Positions 1-6,014 of a stretch of 7,004 bases of DNA are shown one piece after another. This stretch comes from an uncultured Ruminococcus sp. (lineage in GTDB: Bacteria > Bacillota_A > Clostridia > RUG12999). Under the pieces are notes generated by a model. It saw only the letters and a program-made list of their open reading frames with translations, made no database searches and had not been told where the DNA came from. How positions within the stretch are numbered: position 1 is the first letter of the stretch; each line of letters starts with the position of its first letter. The translations under genes were made by a program, and so were the position numbers. The DNA is taken from assembly GCA_902783995.1 (NCBI GenBank), contig CACZTG010000238.1:1-7004 (forward strand), given 5' to 3'.

Positions 1-785
1 GAGGTCCCGGTGAAACACAGCTTGAAACAGACAGACGTCATATTAGACGAAGAATAGAAAAACTGCAAAATGAGCTTTCGGAGGTTGAAAAACGCCGCAA
101 GCTTGCAAGAGAAAGAAGAAACAAAGACGGTTTTTTGAGTGTTGTTCTTGCCGGATATACAAACGCCGGTAAATCAACTCTTATGAACGCTCTTACAAGT
201 GCGGGGGTACTATCCGAAAATATGCTTTTTGCAACACTTGATCCCACCGCGCGGGCGCTTGAACTGCCAAACGGACAAACTGTAATGCTGCTTGATACGG
301 TAGGTTTTATAAGAAAGCTCCCACACCACCTTATCAAAGCGTTTCGCTCAACTCTTGAAGAAGCGGCAGAGGCTGATTTAATTCTTGTTGTAAGTGATAT
401 TTCCGATTCGGAATATCTTTCGCAGCTAAATGTTTCTTTAAAACTTCTTGATGATATAGGCTGCAGAGATACGCCTATAATAAAAGTCTTTAACAAATGT
501 GATATAAATGGCGAGTGGCGCAAAAATGACGATGAAAACGTTTATATTTCCGCCTTTGACGGCAGAGGAACGGATGACCTTCTTAAAATTATATCGAAAA
601 GGCTTTCGGGAAGTTTTATAAATGCCGAGCTGCTTATCCCCTACGCCGAAGCATCTGTTTTATCTTTTATACGCGATAACGGTAAAATTATTTCTGAGGT
701 TTATACCGAAAACGGCATAAGCGCCAAAGTCATTACCGACAAAAAATTCGCATATAAATTTAAAGATTTCGAGGTGAAAAAGTGA
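1..785 (+). CDS. hflX: GTPase HflX, 3' part (5' end outside window)
   Basis: This is a ribosome-associated GTPase. In well-studied bacteria HflX binds the 50S subunit and splits stalled or heat-damaged 70S ribosomes. The frame is open from the left edge (first full codon at base 3) to the TGA at 783-785, giving 260 visible residues; about 150 N-terminal residues of a usual 420-aa HflX are missing. The first visible residues are the family signature GPGETQLETDRR, followed by a charged helical stretch and then the G domain: P-loop GYTNAGKST (visible residues 51-59), FATLDPT (76-82), DTVGF (98-102), NKCD (164-167) and SAFDGRG (183-189). A short C-terminal domain follows. The codon at 135 (TTG) is an internal leucine just before the P-loop, not a start. 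The stop overlaps the start of the next gene (GTGA, 782-785), which suggests translational coupling. Identification is firm. Confidence 0.96.
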   Translation, partial: GPGETQLETDRRHIRRRIEKLQNELSEVEKRRKLARERRNKDGFLSVVLAGYTNAGKSTLMNALTSAGVLSENMLFATLDPTARALELPNGQTVMLLDTVGFIRKLPHHLIKAFRSTLEEAAEADLILVVSDISDSEYLSQLNVSLKLLDDIGCRDTPIIKVFNKCDINGEWRKNDDENVYISAFDGRGTDDLLKIISKRLSGSFINAELLIPYAEASVLSFIRDNGKIISEVYTENGISAKVITDKKFAYKFKDFEVKK

Positions 786-1432
786 TTACCGAATATAAAA
801 CCATACTCACCCCGTCTGAAATTGAATTTACAGAAAAAAAATCAAGGTTTATCGGCTACGCGGCTCCTGTTATTAACGAAAACGAAGCGCTTGATTTTGT
901 AAAAACAATAAAAGCAAAACACCGCGACGCGACACACAATGTATATGCTTATACAACAAGAGATAATAATATCAGCCGTTACACTGATGACGGCGAACCC
1001 TCCGGGACAGCAGGGCTTCCCGTGCTTGACTCTTTGCGAAAAGCAGGTTTTACCGATGCGGCGATTGTTGTTACAAGATATTTCGGCGGTACACTTCTCG
1101 GCACAGGCGGTCTTGTTAAGGCATATTCCGCGGCAGCTTCAAAAGCTCTCGCCGCCGCAAAGCCTGTTATAAAGCGATTGTCTAAAATTTATAAAATTAT
1201 TTGCCCTTATGATTTGCACGGCTCGCTTGAATACAGCTTATTGAAAAATAATTTTAAAATTGAGGATACCGTTTTTACGGACAAAGTTACAATTACTGTC
1301 GGTATTCCCTTTGAAAATGCGGAATTACTTGAAAAAACCGTTGTTTCCGTTACAAGCGGAAAATCAAAAGCAGAGTTAATAGGCGAAAATTTTGTTAATT
1401 CGGATATTTTAAATTGCGATAATAGTGAATAA
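782..1432 (+). CDS. yigZ: YigZ/IMPACT family protein (UPF0029)
   Basis: The 216-aa product is a member of the YigZ/YvyE/IMPACT family, which usually has an N-terminal UPF0029 domain and a C-terminal DUF1949 domain; the length fits the bacterial family. Visible family motifs are KKSRFIG (19-25), HRDATHNVYAY (47-57), YTDDGEPSGTAG (67-78) and VVTRYFGGTLLGTGGLVKAY (96-115). Residues from about 140 to the end match the expected position of the C-terminal domain. The eukaryotic relative IMPACT/Yih1 regulates the eIF2-alpha kinase GCN2 and some bacterial members are thought to bind nucleic acid or ribosomes, but the biochemical role in bacteria is not settled. The start is a GTG that overlaps the hflX stop by four bases. 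The upstream GAGGTG inside the hflX end could serve as a weak ribosome binding site, so expression is probably coupled to hflX. Pairing with hflX suggests a translation-related role; that part is inference. Confidence 0.93.
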   Translation: MITEYKTILTPSEIEFTEKKSRFIGYAAPVINENEALDFVKTIKAKHRDATHNVYAYTTRDNNISRYTDDGEPSGTAGLPVLDSLRKAGFTDAAIVVTRYFGGTLLGTGGLVKAYSAAASKALAAAKPVIKRLSKIYKIICPYDLHGSLEYSLLKNNFKIEDTVFTDKVTITVGIPFENAELLEKTVVSVTSGKSKAELIGENFVNSDILNCDNSE

Positions 1433-1458
1433 TTTATTAAAAAAATAAAAAAATATTC

Positions 1459-1465
1459 AGGAGGT
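1459..1465 (+). promoter_or_regulatory. Ribosome binding site for the 75-aa membrane protein
   Basis: AGGAGGT lies seven bases before the ATG at 1473. It is a full-strength Shine-Dalgarno site in an otherwise A-rich 40-base gap, and it is the main evidence that the short frame behind it is a real gene. Confidence 0.85.
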
Positions 1466-1472
1466 ACAAAAA

Positions 1473-1700
1473 ATGAAGTATGTAGATTTAAACCAGTTAA
1501 AAAAATACGTTCCGGATATTCCCGATATTGATATCAGAGAATATTTTTCGGAAATGGAAAAAAAGGAGCTTGTAAAATACAGTCTTATTGCCGGTGCTGC
1601 CGGCGCGCTTACCGTGACGGCGGCGGTTATACTGCTGCGAAAGATGAAAAAACGTAAAAAAGTTCAGGTTGTTGAAGTAGATGCCGAAAAACTTGATTAA
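1473..1700 (+). CDS. Small single-pass membrane protein, unrecognised
   Basis: This is a 75-aa protein of unknown function. An N-terminal hydrophilic segment (1-35), with several Asp and Pro residues (PDIPDID at 14-20), is followed by one hydrophobic, Gly/Ala-rich membrane segment (about 37-55). Then comes a strongly basic stretch, RKMKKRKK (56-63), and a short tail ending in Asp. The basic stretch after the membrane segment predicts, by the positive-inside rule, an N-out, C-in orientation; there is no signal-peptide cleavage motif. The gene has an ideal AGGAGGT site and sits 40 bp after yigZ and 24 bp before the next small gene, with no terminator between them, so it is probably co-transcribed with hflX-yigZ. 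The layout (one Gly/Ala-rich membrane helix followed by Lys) loosely resembles the N-terminus of the next gene. I do not recognise the family. Confidence 0.8.
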   Translation: MKYVDLNQLKKYVPDIPDIDIREYFSEMEKKELVKYSLIAGAAGALTVTAAVILLRKMKKRKKVQVVEVDAEKLD

Positions 1701-1710
1701 TTTTAAAATA

Positions 1711-1716
1711 AGGAGG
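1711..1716 (+). promoter_or_regulatory. Ribosome binding site that decides the start of the Cys-rich protein
   Basis: AGGAGG at 1711-1716 is only two bases from an in-frame ATG at 1719 but eight bases from a second ATG at 1725. Normal spacing is about 5-9 bases, so 1725 is the better start. Confidence 0.8.
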
Positions 1717-1724
1717 AAATGAAA

Positions 1725-2339
1725 ATGAATTTATACCCTGTAAAAAAAGACCACACAAAAGCAGCTTTCGCTTTGGGGCTTGGTATGGGCGTGGCTGCTG
1801 CTGCAGCAGGAATGTACGCATGGAAAAAATTCAAAGAAACCCACCCCGATTTCAGTCTTAAAGATTATTGTGATAAATGCGGAATACTTTCCGACGAATG
1901 TGATATTTCCTGCGATGACGATTGCGAAAACTGTCCGAATAATCAACCCTCATATGAAGAAACGGAAAATGATATAGAAAGCAATATTGAAGATATCGAA
2001 ATTGATATGACGGGCAGCGATGATGAGGAAGAATCTTCCGAAGACGATGAAGACGGCGGGAGAAACCTCACCGGCGTAAATATGATATCAGCAGCCGACG
2101 CTTATAAAAAAGCATTGAATATCGCAAAATCCATATACGGTGAAAAAACCGAGCTTAAATCCGAAGGCTCAGGAAACAATATTCTTTTAACAAACGACGG
2201 TAAAACAAGAAACTGCTATATGTTCTGGATTGCTTCCGAAAGCGATGATGTAACGCCCGTTGCCGTTTTATATGTTGATGTTATAACCGGTGAGGTATTT
2301 GACAATTCCGAAAAAGATATGAAAAAGCTCAGCGATTAA
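1725..2339 (+). CDS. Membrane-anchored Cys-cluster/acidic-linker protein, unrecognised
   Basis: From the ATG at 1725 this is a 204-aa protein; an upstream ATG at 1719 sits too close to the ribosome binding site. Four regions are visible. Residues 12-33 form an Ala/Gly-rich hydrophobic helix, likely a membrane anchor, followed by KKFK. Residues 49-70 hold six cysteines at 49, 52, 59, 63, 67 and 70 (CxxC, x6, CxxxC, CxxxC, CxxC with the shared cysteines counted once), which could bind zinc or an iron-sulfur centre or form disulfides. Residues 74-112 are a low-complexity, very acidic linker rich in Asp, Glu and Ser. Residues 118-204 look like a small alpha/beta domain (ISAADAYKKALNIAKSIYGE, then beta-type segments ending VAVLYVDVITGEVFD), loosely reminiscent of PepSY-like or other small ligand-binding folds. 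It is last in the hflX unit, directly before the terminator. The function is unknown and the PepSY comparison is only an impression. Confidence 0.82.
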   Translation: MNLYPVKKDHTKAAFALGLGMGVAAAAAGMYAWKKFKETHPDFSLKDYCDKCGILSDECDISCDDDCENCPNNQPSYEETENDIESNIEDIEIDMTGSDDEEESSEDDEDGGRNLTGVNMISAADAYKKALNIAKSIYGEKTELKSEGSGNNILLTNDGKTRNCYMFWIASESDDVTPVAVLYVDVITGEVFDNSEKDMKKLSD

Positions 2340-2366
2340 TTAAATTTTAAAACATAAAAGTATCTC

Positions 2367-2398
2367 AAAAGAAGCGTTTTATTAAGACGCTTCTTTTT
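2367..2398 (+). terminator. Intrinsic terminator of the hflX-yigZ-small-gene unit
   Basis: An 11-bp perfect stem, AAAAGAAGCGT (2367-2377) pairing with ACGCTTCTTTT (2387-2397), has a 9-base loop and ends in a T run. It lies 28 bp after the stop of the 204-aa gene and cleanly separates this unit from dpaA. Confidence 0.9.
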
Positions 2399-2427
2399 CA
2401 CATTACAGCACTTTCCGGCATAGTATA
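2399..2427 (+). promoter_or_regulatory. Candidate sigma-K-type promoter of dpaAB
   Basis: The -10-like element CATAGTATA (2419-2427) matches the CATAnnnTA consensus of the late mother-cell sigma factor SigK. A -35-like CACA (2399-2402) stands 16 bases upstream, the spacing usual for that class. In B. subtilis the equivalent spoVF operon is SigK-dependent, so position and function agree. The -35 element begins right at the end of the preceding terminator, so the promoter fills the only free space before dpaA. No good TTGACA/TATAAT pair was seen here. The match is by eye, in AT-rich DNA. Confidence 0.6.
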
Positions 2428-2459
2428 GTTGTGAACAGTTCCAAAAAAGGAGAGTGCTT

Positions 2460-3329
2460 ATGACCTCAAAAATTGCTTTTATAGGCGGCGATATACGTAT
2501 GCCGGAAGCGGCAAAATTTGCCGCAAAAAAATTTGATAATATTACGGTTTACGGTTTTGATAACTTTAAATATTGCTATGACTGTTTTGGAATAAGACAA
2601 GAAAACAATCTTATACAGGCTCTTGAAGGTGCGGATGTCGTTGTTCTTGGTTTGCCGTACAGCGCGGACGGCAAAAATATTTTTGCTCCGTACTCTGAAA
2701 AAAGCGTACCTATTGATGATGTGATTTCACAGCTTAAAGACGGCGCAAAAATTTTCGGCGGTATGTTCAACCGTTACATAGAAGAAAAAGCCGCAGAAAA
2801 AAACATAAAATGCTATGATTATTTTAAACGTGAGGAATTAACCCTAAAAAACGCTCTGATAACTGCCGAAGGAGCTCTGGCTGTAGCAATGAATGAAACG
2901 CCGCATACAATACATTCAAGCTGTTGTCTTGTTATCGGTTACGGAAGAATAGGAAAAATGCTTTCGGATATGCTTCATAAACTTAACGCAAATGTATCTG
3001 CTTCTGCAAGAAAAGAAAGTGACCTTGCTCTTATTGAGTGCAGCGGCATAAAAGCTGTAAAAACAAATGAAATCGAAAGAAACATTGCGGATTATGATAT
3101 TATATTTAATACCGTTCCTGTTTGTTTACTTACAAAAGATATTTTAGAAAATGTGCGTGACGATACGCTTATAATTGACCTTGCGTCAAAACCTGGTGGA
3201 ATGGATTTTGAAAGCGCAAGGTATCTTGGTAAAAAAATAATATGGGCAACATCACTTCCGGGAAAGGTTGCGCCGGAAACGTCCGGAAAAATCATCTCGG
3301 ATACTGTTTATAATATATTGAATGAGTAA
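2460..3329 (+). CDS. dpaA: Dipicolinate synthase subunit A
   Basis: Subunit A (SpoVFA) of dipicolinate synthase, which oxidises a lysine-pathway intermediate of the dihydrodipicolinate branch to dipicolinic acid in the mother cell; the product is moved into the forespore and stored as the calcium chelate, giving heat resistance. The 289-aa length is normal. Visible features are the N-terminal FIGGDIRM (7-14), the conserved NALITAEGALAVAM (131-144), a dinucleotide-binding loop VIGYGRIGKM (158-167) starting a Rossmann domain, IIDLASKPGGMDF (238-250) and the C-terminal signature SLPGKVAPETSGKI (265-278). The usual Pro of the NAxPTAEG motif is Ile here. The start is ATG 2460, seven bases after AGGAG (2448-2452); an in-frame GTG at 2454 is too close to that site. 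The gene is preceded by a terminator and a sigma-K-like promoter, and the next gene begins within 17 bp of its stop. Confidence 0.97.
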   Translation: MTSKIAFIGGDIRMPEAAKFAAKKFDNITVYGFDNFKYCYDCFGIRQENNLIQALEGADVVVLGLPYSADGKNIFAPYSEKSVPIDDVISQLKDGAKIFGGMFNRYIEEKAAEKNIKCYDYFKREELTLKNALITAEGALAVAMNETPHTIHSSCCLVIGYGRIGKMLSDMLHKLNANVSASARKESDLALIECSGIKAVKTNEIERNIADYDIIFNTVPVCLLTKDILENVRDDTLIIDLASKPGGMDFESARYLGKKIIWATSLPGKVAPETSGKIISDTVYNILNE

Positions 3330-3332
3330 AAA

Positions 3333-3339
3333 AGGAGGT
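3333..3339 (+). promoter_or_regulatory. Ribosome binding site that decides the dpaB start
   Basis: AGGAGGT at 3333-3339 lies six bases before ATG 3346. An earlier in-frame ATG at 3322 overlaps the dpaA end and would place this site inside the coding region, so 3346 is preferred. Confidence 0.85.
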
Positions 3340-3345
3340 GAAGCA

Positions 3346-3933
3346 ATGATTTCATTAAACGGACTGCGTGTTGGCTTTGCATTTACCGGTTCGTTCTGTA
3401 TGCTATCAAAAACGCTTGAATCGCTTAAAACGACAGCAGGTTACGGAGCAGATATTACGCCTATTATGAGCGAAATCACAGCATCAACGGATACGCGTTT
3501 CGGCACATCCGATTATTTTAAAAATGAAATGCTTAAAATAAGCGAAAAAAGCACCGTGATTTCATCTATCAGAGATGCCGAACCGATAGGTCCGAAAAAA
3601 CTGCTTGATGTTCTTGTAATTGCGCCATGTACAGGCAACACCCTTACCAAGCTTGCGTTAGGTATAACCGACAGCTGTGTTACTATGGCGGCAAAAGCGC
3701 ATCTGCGTAACGGCAGACCTGTTATTATCGGTGTTTCTTCAAATGATGGTCTGAGCAATACAGCAAAAAATATCGGACTGTTAATGAATTATAAAAATGT
3801 GTACATTGTTCCGTACAGGCAAGATGATTTTGATAAAAAACCAACTTCAATTGTTTCTGACATGGAATTAATACCCCAAACAATAATATCGGCGCTTGAC
3901 GGCAAACAGCTTCAGCCGCTGATTTTAATATAG
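3346..3933 (+). CDS. dpaB: Dipicolinate synthase subunit B
   Basis: Subunit B (SpoVFB) of dipicolinate synthase, a flavoprotein-fold protein that works with DpaA to make dipicolinic acid late in sporulation. From ATG 3346 it has 195 aa, the usual size. Family motifs are clear: GFAFTGSFCML (10-20), FGTSDYF (52-58), EPIGPKKLLDVLVIAPCTGNT (79-99, containing the flavin-fold PCTGNT loop), GITDSCVTMAAKAHLRN (106-122), SNDGLSNTAKNIG (132-144) and VPYRQDDFDKKPTS (155-168). It follows dpaA by 16 bp with its own strong ribosome binding site and should share the dpaA promoter. In B. subtilis asd, dapG and dapA follow in the same operon; here dpaB is last and is followed by hairpins and the convergent luxS, so lysine-branch supply must come from elsewhere in the genome. 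Confidence 0.97.
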   Translation: MISLNGLRVGFAFTGSFCMLSKTLESLKTTAGYGADITPIMSEITASTDTRFGTSDYFKNEMLKISEKSTVISSIRDAEPIGPKKLLDVLVIAPCTGNTLTKLALGITDSCVTMAAKAHLRNGRPVIIGVSSNDGLSNTAKNIGLLMNYKNVYIVPYRQDDFDKKPTSIVSDMELIPQTIISALDGKQLQPLILI

Positions 3934-3937
3934 TCAA

Positions 3938-3966
3938 AGAGGCTGCCGCGTTAAGCGGCAGCCTCT
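3938..3966 (+). terminator. GC-rich hairpin after dpaB
   Basis: A 12-bp perfect stem (AGAGGCTGCCGC pairing with GCGGCAGCCTCT) with a five-base loop, GTTAA, lies four bases after the dpaB stop. The T tract after it is short (CATTT), but stem strength and position make it the likely dpaAB terminator. Read on the other strand it is followed by only three T after a C, so it could act as a back-up for luxS. Confidence 0.75.
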
Positions 3967-3973
3967 CATTTCC

Positions 3974-3989
3974 GGCGTCTAAAGACGCC
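3974..3989. repeat. Small hairpin between the dpaB and luxS terminators
   Basis: GGCGTC (3974-3979) pairs with GACGCC (3984-3989) around a TAAA loop. It is a six-bp GC-rich hairpin wedged between the two larger terminators. It may add to termination in either direction; no separate function is visible. Confidence 0.5.
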
Positions 3990-4026
3990 AAAAAGATGTC
4001 CCTTTTGCCTTAGAGGCGGGACATCT
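3990..4026 (-). terminator. Intrinsic terminator of luxS
   Basis: On the minus strand a nine-bp stem, AGATGTCCC pairing with GGGACATCT (4026-4018 and 4002-3994), is followed directly by five T (complement of the A run at 3990-3994). An inner GCCT/AGGC helix with a four-base bulge extends the stem. It starts ten bases after the luxS stop and is a textbook terminator for luxS transcription. Confidence 0.88.
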
Positions 4027-4035
4027 GCGTTTGCT

Positions 4036-4560
4036 TTATGAATCATAGAATTTCCTTCCGTCATCTGTTATAAGCCTGTCTGATTCGGGATACTCAAAAA
4101 TTTTCGGGTTTTCGGAATTTTTTTCAAGATAGTCAACAAATTCGCCCGCATACAATTTTGCCATTGCAAGATTGTGCATAAGATAATGCCCGCAATTCAC
4201 CGGTGTGGCACCGGGAACTTCCTTTGCATCATTTACCGATTTAAAAGCATTCAGTATAAGCTCATAAATTTCCCGTGCAGAACGGTTATTCTTCAGAATA
4301 AGATAAAACCCTGTCAGGCACCCCATAGGTCCCCAATAGATAATTTCTTCTTTCCATTCGGGGTCATTTCTGAGCGTTGTAGCTATGATATGTTCAAGAG
4401 AATGCATCGCCGCAACATCTATTACCGGCTCCCTATTAGGTCTTTTCAGCCGTATATCATATGTCGTTACAATATTATTTCCTATTCTGTCTTCACGGCT
4501 AATAAAAATGCCGGGAACAATTTTCGTATGATCTACAGAAAAACTTTGTATCAAATTCAT
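4036..4560 (-). CDS. luxS: S-ribosylhomocysteine lyase LuxS
   Basis: LuxS cleaves S-ribosylhomocysteine to homocysteine and 4,5-dihydroxy-2,3-pentanedione, the precursor of autoinducer-2, in the cytosolic activated methyl cycle. From ATG 4560 it is 174 aa, slightly longer than the B. subtilis enzyme. Metal ligands are in place: HSLEH (His53, His57) and Cys123 in VNCGHY. The catalytic Cys81 lies in GPMGCLTGFYL and Glu56 in the HSLEH motif. The usual CGNY is CGHY, a mild variant. AGGAG at 4573-4569 is eight bases before ATG 4560 but only two before the in-frame ATG at 4566, so 4560 is preferred. No mtnN/pfs, metK or cysteine-methionine gene is adjacent. Upstream are a decayed gene and an M20 peptidase on the same strand, and a candidate promoter lies in the 56-bp gap. 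Confidence 0.97.
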   Translation of the reverse strand: MNLIQSFSVDHTKIVPGIFISREDRIGNNIVTTYDIRLKRPNREPVIDVAAMHSLEHIIATTLRNDPEWKEEIIYWGPMGCLTGFYLILKNNRSAREIYELILNAFKSVNDAKEVPGATPVNCGHYLMHNLAMAKLYAGEFVDYLEKNSENPKIFEYPESDRLITDDGRKFYDS

Positions 4561-4568
4561 ATTCATAT

Positions 4569-4573
4569 CTCCT
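4569..4573 (-). promoter_or_regulatory. Ribosome binding site that decides the luxS start
   Basis: AGGAG on the minus strand (4573-4569) is preceded by AAA. Its spacing is right for ATG 4560 and too short for ATG 4566. Confidence 0.8.
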
Positions 4574-4585
4574 TTTTCATATAAA

Positions 4586-4614
4586 AATATACAATATTAT
4601 TAATTTATAATCAA
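4586..4614 (-). promoter_or_regulatory. Candidate sigma-A promoter of luxS
   Basis: On the minus strand TTGATT (4614-4609), a 17-base spacer and TATATT (4591-4586) form a plausible housekeeping promoter. The transcript would start near 4579, giving a leader of about 19 bases that just includes the ribosome binding site. The region is very AT-rich, so a chance match is possible. No SAM or SAH riboswitch fits in this short space. Confidence 0.45.
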
Positions 4615-4616
4615 TC

Positions 4617-4913
4617 CTATATTTTTACTTTTCCGTCTGAACCAATAGGTATTCCGCTCATTTCGGAAAATCTTTTTAGAATTGTACCTTCCGTTTCCTT
4701 ACACGGCCAACCGAAGCTTGAATGAGGCTTGCCATAGCCAAGCGTGACGGGCATAAATTCAAGAGCCTTCATAATACCGTTCCGTCAAAATCAAGCTCTC
4801 CGTCTTTATCGGGCAATTCATAGACTGCTTTAACCGAACTGATATACTCGGCATTAAGAGTTGTTTTACTCGCAATTTCCTACTGCTGTAATTTTCTTAA
4901 ACGTTTTCTCCTT
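4617..4913 (-). pseudogene. Decayed gene between the M20 peptidase gene and luxS
   Basis: Reading the minus strand from the peptidase stop, an AAGGAG site (4913-4908) is followed not by ATG but by ACG (4904) and a short open piece, FKKITAVG. The coding-like reading then continues in another frame from 4879 (EIASKTTLNAEYISSVK...) to a TGA at 4771-4769. It resumes in the first frame from ATG 4772 as a 51-residue piece (MKALEFMPVTLGYGKPHSSF..., ending GIPIGSDGKVKI) and stops at 4619-4617. The switches look like two compensating frameshifts in a gene of roughly 95-100 codons that also lost its start codon. The amino acid make-up of the middle and last pieces looks like real protein. I do not recognise the family. 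It could instead be two tiny overlapping genes (ATGA), but neither has a good ribosome binding site. This entry covers most of the 351-bp gap. Confidence 0.6.
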
Positions 4914-6012
4914 ATTCAAAATAATGCATAACTACATCTTTAACTATATTAAATCCTATCGGAAGGCTTGACTTTTCAACCCATTCCTCTCTTGTATGGG
5001 CACCGCCGCCCATATAAGCCCCCGCGCATACCGCAGGTACTCCCATAAAATGCGGAATATTACAGTCGGTTGAGCTTGAATGTTCGGAAATTTCAAGCCC
5101 GGTATGACCGCCTTGTATTTTCTTTAACAAGTCTGTCATTTCCTGCATTTTATTCTTATCAACATTCCTCATACATGGCCTGTCGCCTACAAGCTCTGCC
5201 GTAACCTCGCCGCCGAGAGATTTCATATACTCAAAAATTTCTTCAAATTTTCCTTTCATATACATAAGATTTTCATAGGATACGCTCCTGTATTCGCAAA
5301 TCATTTCAGCATTTTGTGCTATTGTATTTACGGATGTTCCTCCCGAAACAAGCCCTACGTTATACGTAGTTTTTCCGCCCTCTTTCGGCACTTTCAAATC
5401 GTAAATTCTGCTTATTCCTCTTGACAAAATATCAATGGCGTTTCTGTTTCCGAATTTAGAATAAGAATGTCCGCCTTCGGTCTTTACGCTGACTTTATAT
5501 CTGTGAGAACCCACGCTGACATTCGCAATTTTGTTGTATAACCCGTCAAACGTATAAAAAGCAACAACATGCTTTCCGTATTTTTCCATAACGGCTTTTG
5601 TACCTTTTAAATTTCCAAGACCTTCTTCACAGGAATTAAATACAAATAAAAGCGAATACTTAGGCTCCTTTTTTAAATCGGTTATGTATTTTAATGCTGA
5701 CATAAGCATTGCAACGCACGCCGTATCGTCACCGCAGCCCGGACAATACACATTTTTTTCATCCTCATAAAAAGGCATAGGCTCCGTGTCGGGAAATACA
5801 GTATCGGTATGCGCTTCAAATACTACTGTATCGGGTGATTTTCCGTCTGTTTTTACTATAACATTTTTAGCTTCGTCAATTTCCGCGTTTATTCCCCACC
5901 CGTCAAGAACCTCCGCTATATATTCCGCTCTTTTTTCTTCGTGATGTGAAGGCGCCGGGATAACGCAAAGCTCACGCCACAGCTTATCGGTCAGCTCATA
6001 ATACTCCTGCAT
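4912..6012 (-). CDS. M20-family zinc metallopeptidase/amidohydrolase
   Basis: This is a 366-aa cytosolic hydrolase of the M20 (ArgE/DapE/CPG2/PepT-like) family, which uses two zinc ions to cut peptide or N-acyl amide bonds. The metal and catalytic residues are visible: His68 and Asp70 in EAHTDTVF, bridging Asp95 in PGCGDDTA, the Glu129-Glu130 pair in NSCEEGLG, Asp156 in YTFDG, and C-terminal His339 in GGGAHTREEW. A lid/dimerisation domain should lie between about 168 and 280 (VGSHRYKVSVKTEGGHSY onward), with GGTSVNTIA typical of the family. There is no signal peptide. The substrate cannot be named; the HTREEW ending suggests a tripeptidase or dipeptidase-like enzyme. The start ATG 6012 has AAAGGA 11 bases upstream, a little far, and lies two bases after the stop of a decayed upstream gene, which suggests former translational coupling. 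A second decayed gene follows its stop directly. Confidence 0.92.
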   Translation of the reverse strand: MQEYYELTDKLWRELCVIPAPSHHEEKRAEYIAEVLDGWGINAEIDEAKNVIVKTDGKSPDTVVFEAHTDTVFPDTEPMPFYEDEKNVYCPGCGDDTACVAMLMSALKYITDLKKEPKYSLLFVFNSCEEGLGNLKGTKAVMEKYGKHVVAFYTFDGLYNKIANVSVGSHRYKVSVKTEGGHSYSKFGNRNAIDILSRGISRIYDLKVPKEGGKTTYNVGLVSGGTSVNTIAQNAEMICEYRSVSYENLMYMKGKFEEIFEYMKSLGGEVTAELVGDRPCMRNVDKNKMQEMTDLLKKIQGGHTGLEISEHSSSTDCNIPHFMGVPAVCAGAYMGGGAHTREEWVEKSSLPIGFNIVKDVVMHYFE

Positions 6013-6014
6013 TT

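Noticed and set aside
38..523. A long minus-strand open frame opposite hflX
   Set aside because: The + strand encodes all HflX G-domain motifs; the opposite frame has no ribosome binding site and a Ser/Arg/Phe-rich make-up typical of an antisense shadow.
3725..3991. Minus-strand open frame over the end of dpaB and the hairpins
   Set aside because: It runs through the dpaB coding region and the terminator hairpins and lacks a ribosome binding site.
4174..4584. 136-codon + strand open frame opposite luxS
   Set aside because: luxS with all its zinc ligands is on the other strand, and this frame has no start signal or recognisable domain.
4561..4616. SAM or SAH riboswitch in front of luxS
   Set aside because: The gap is only 56 bp and almost all A/T, too short and without paired helices for any known class.
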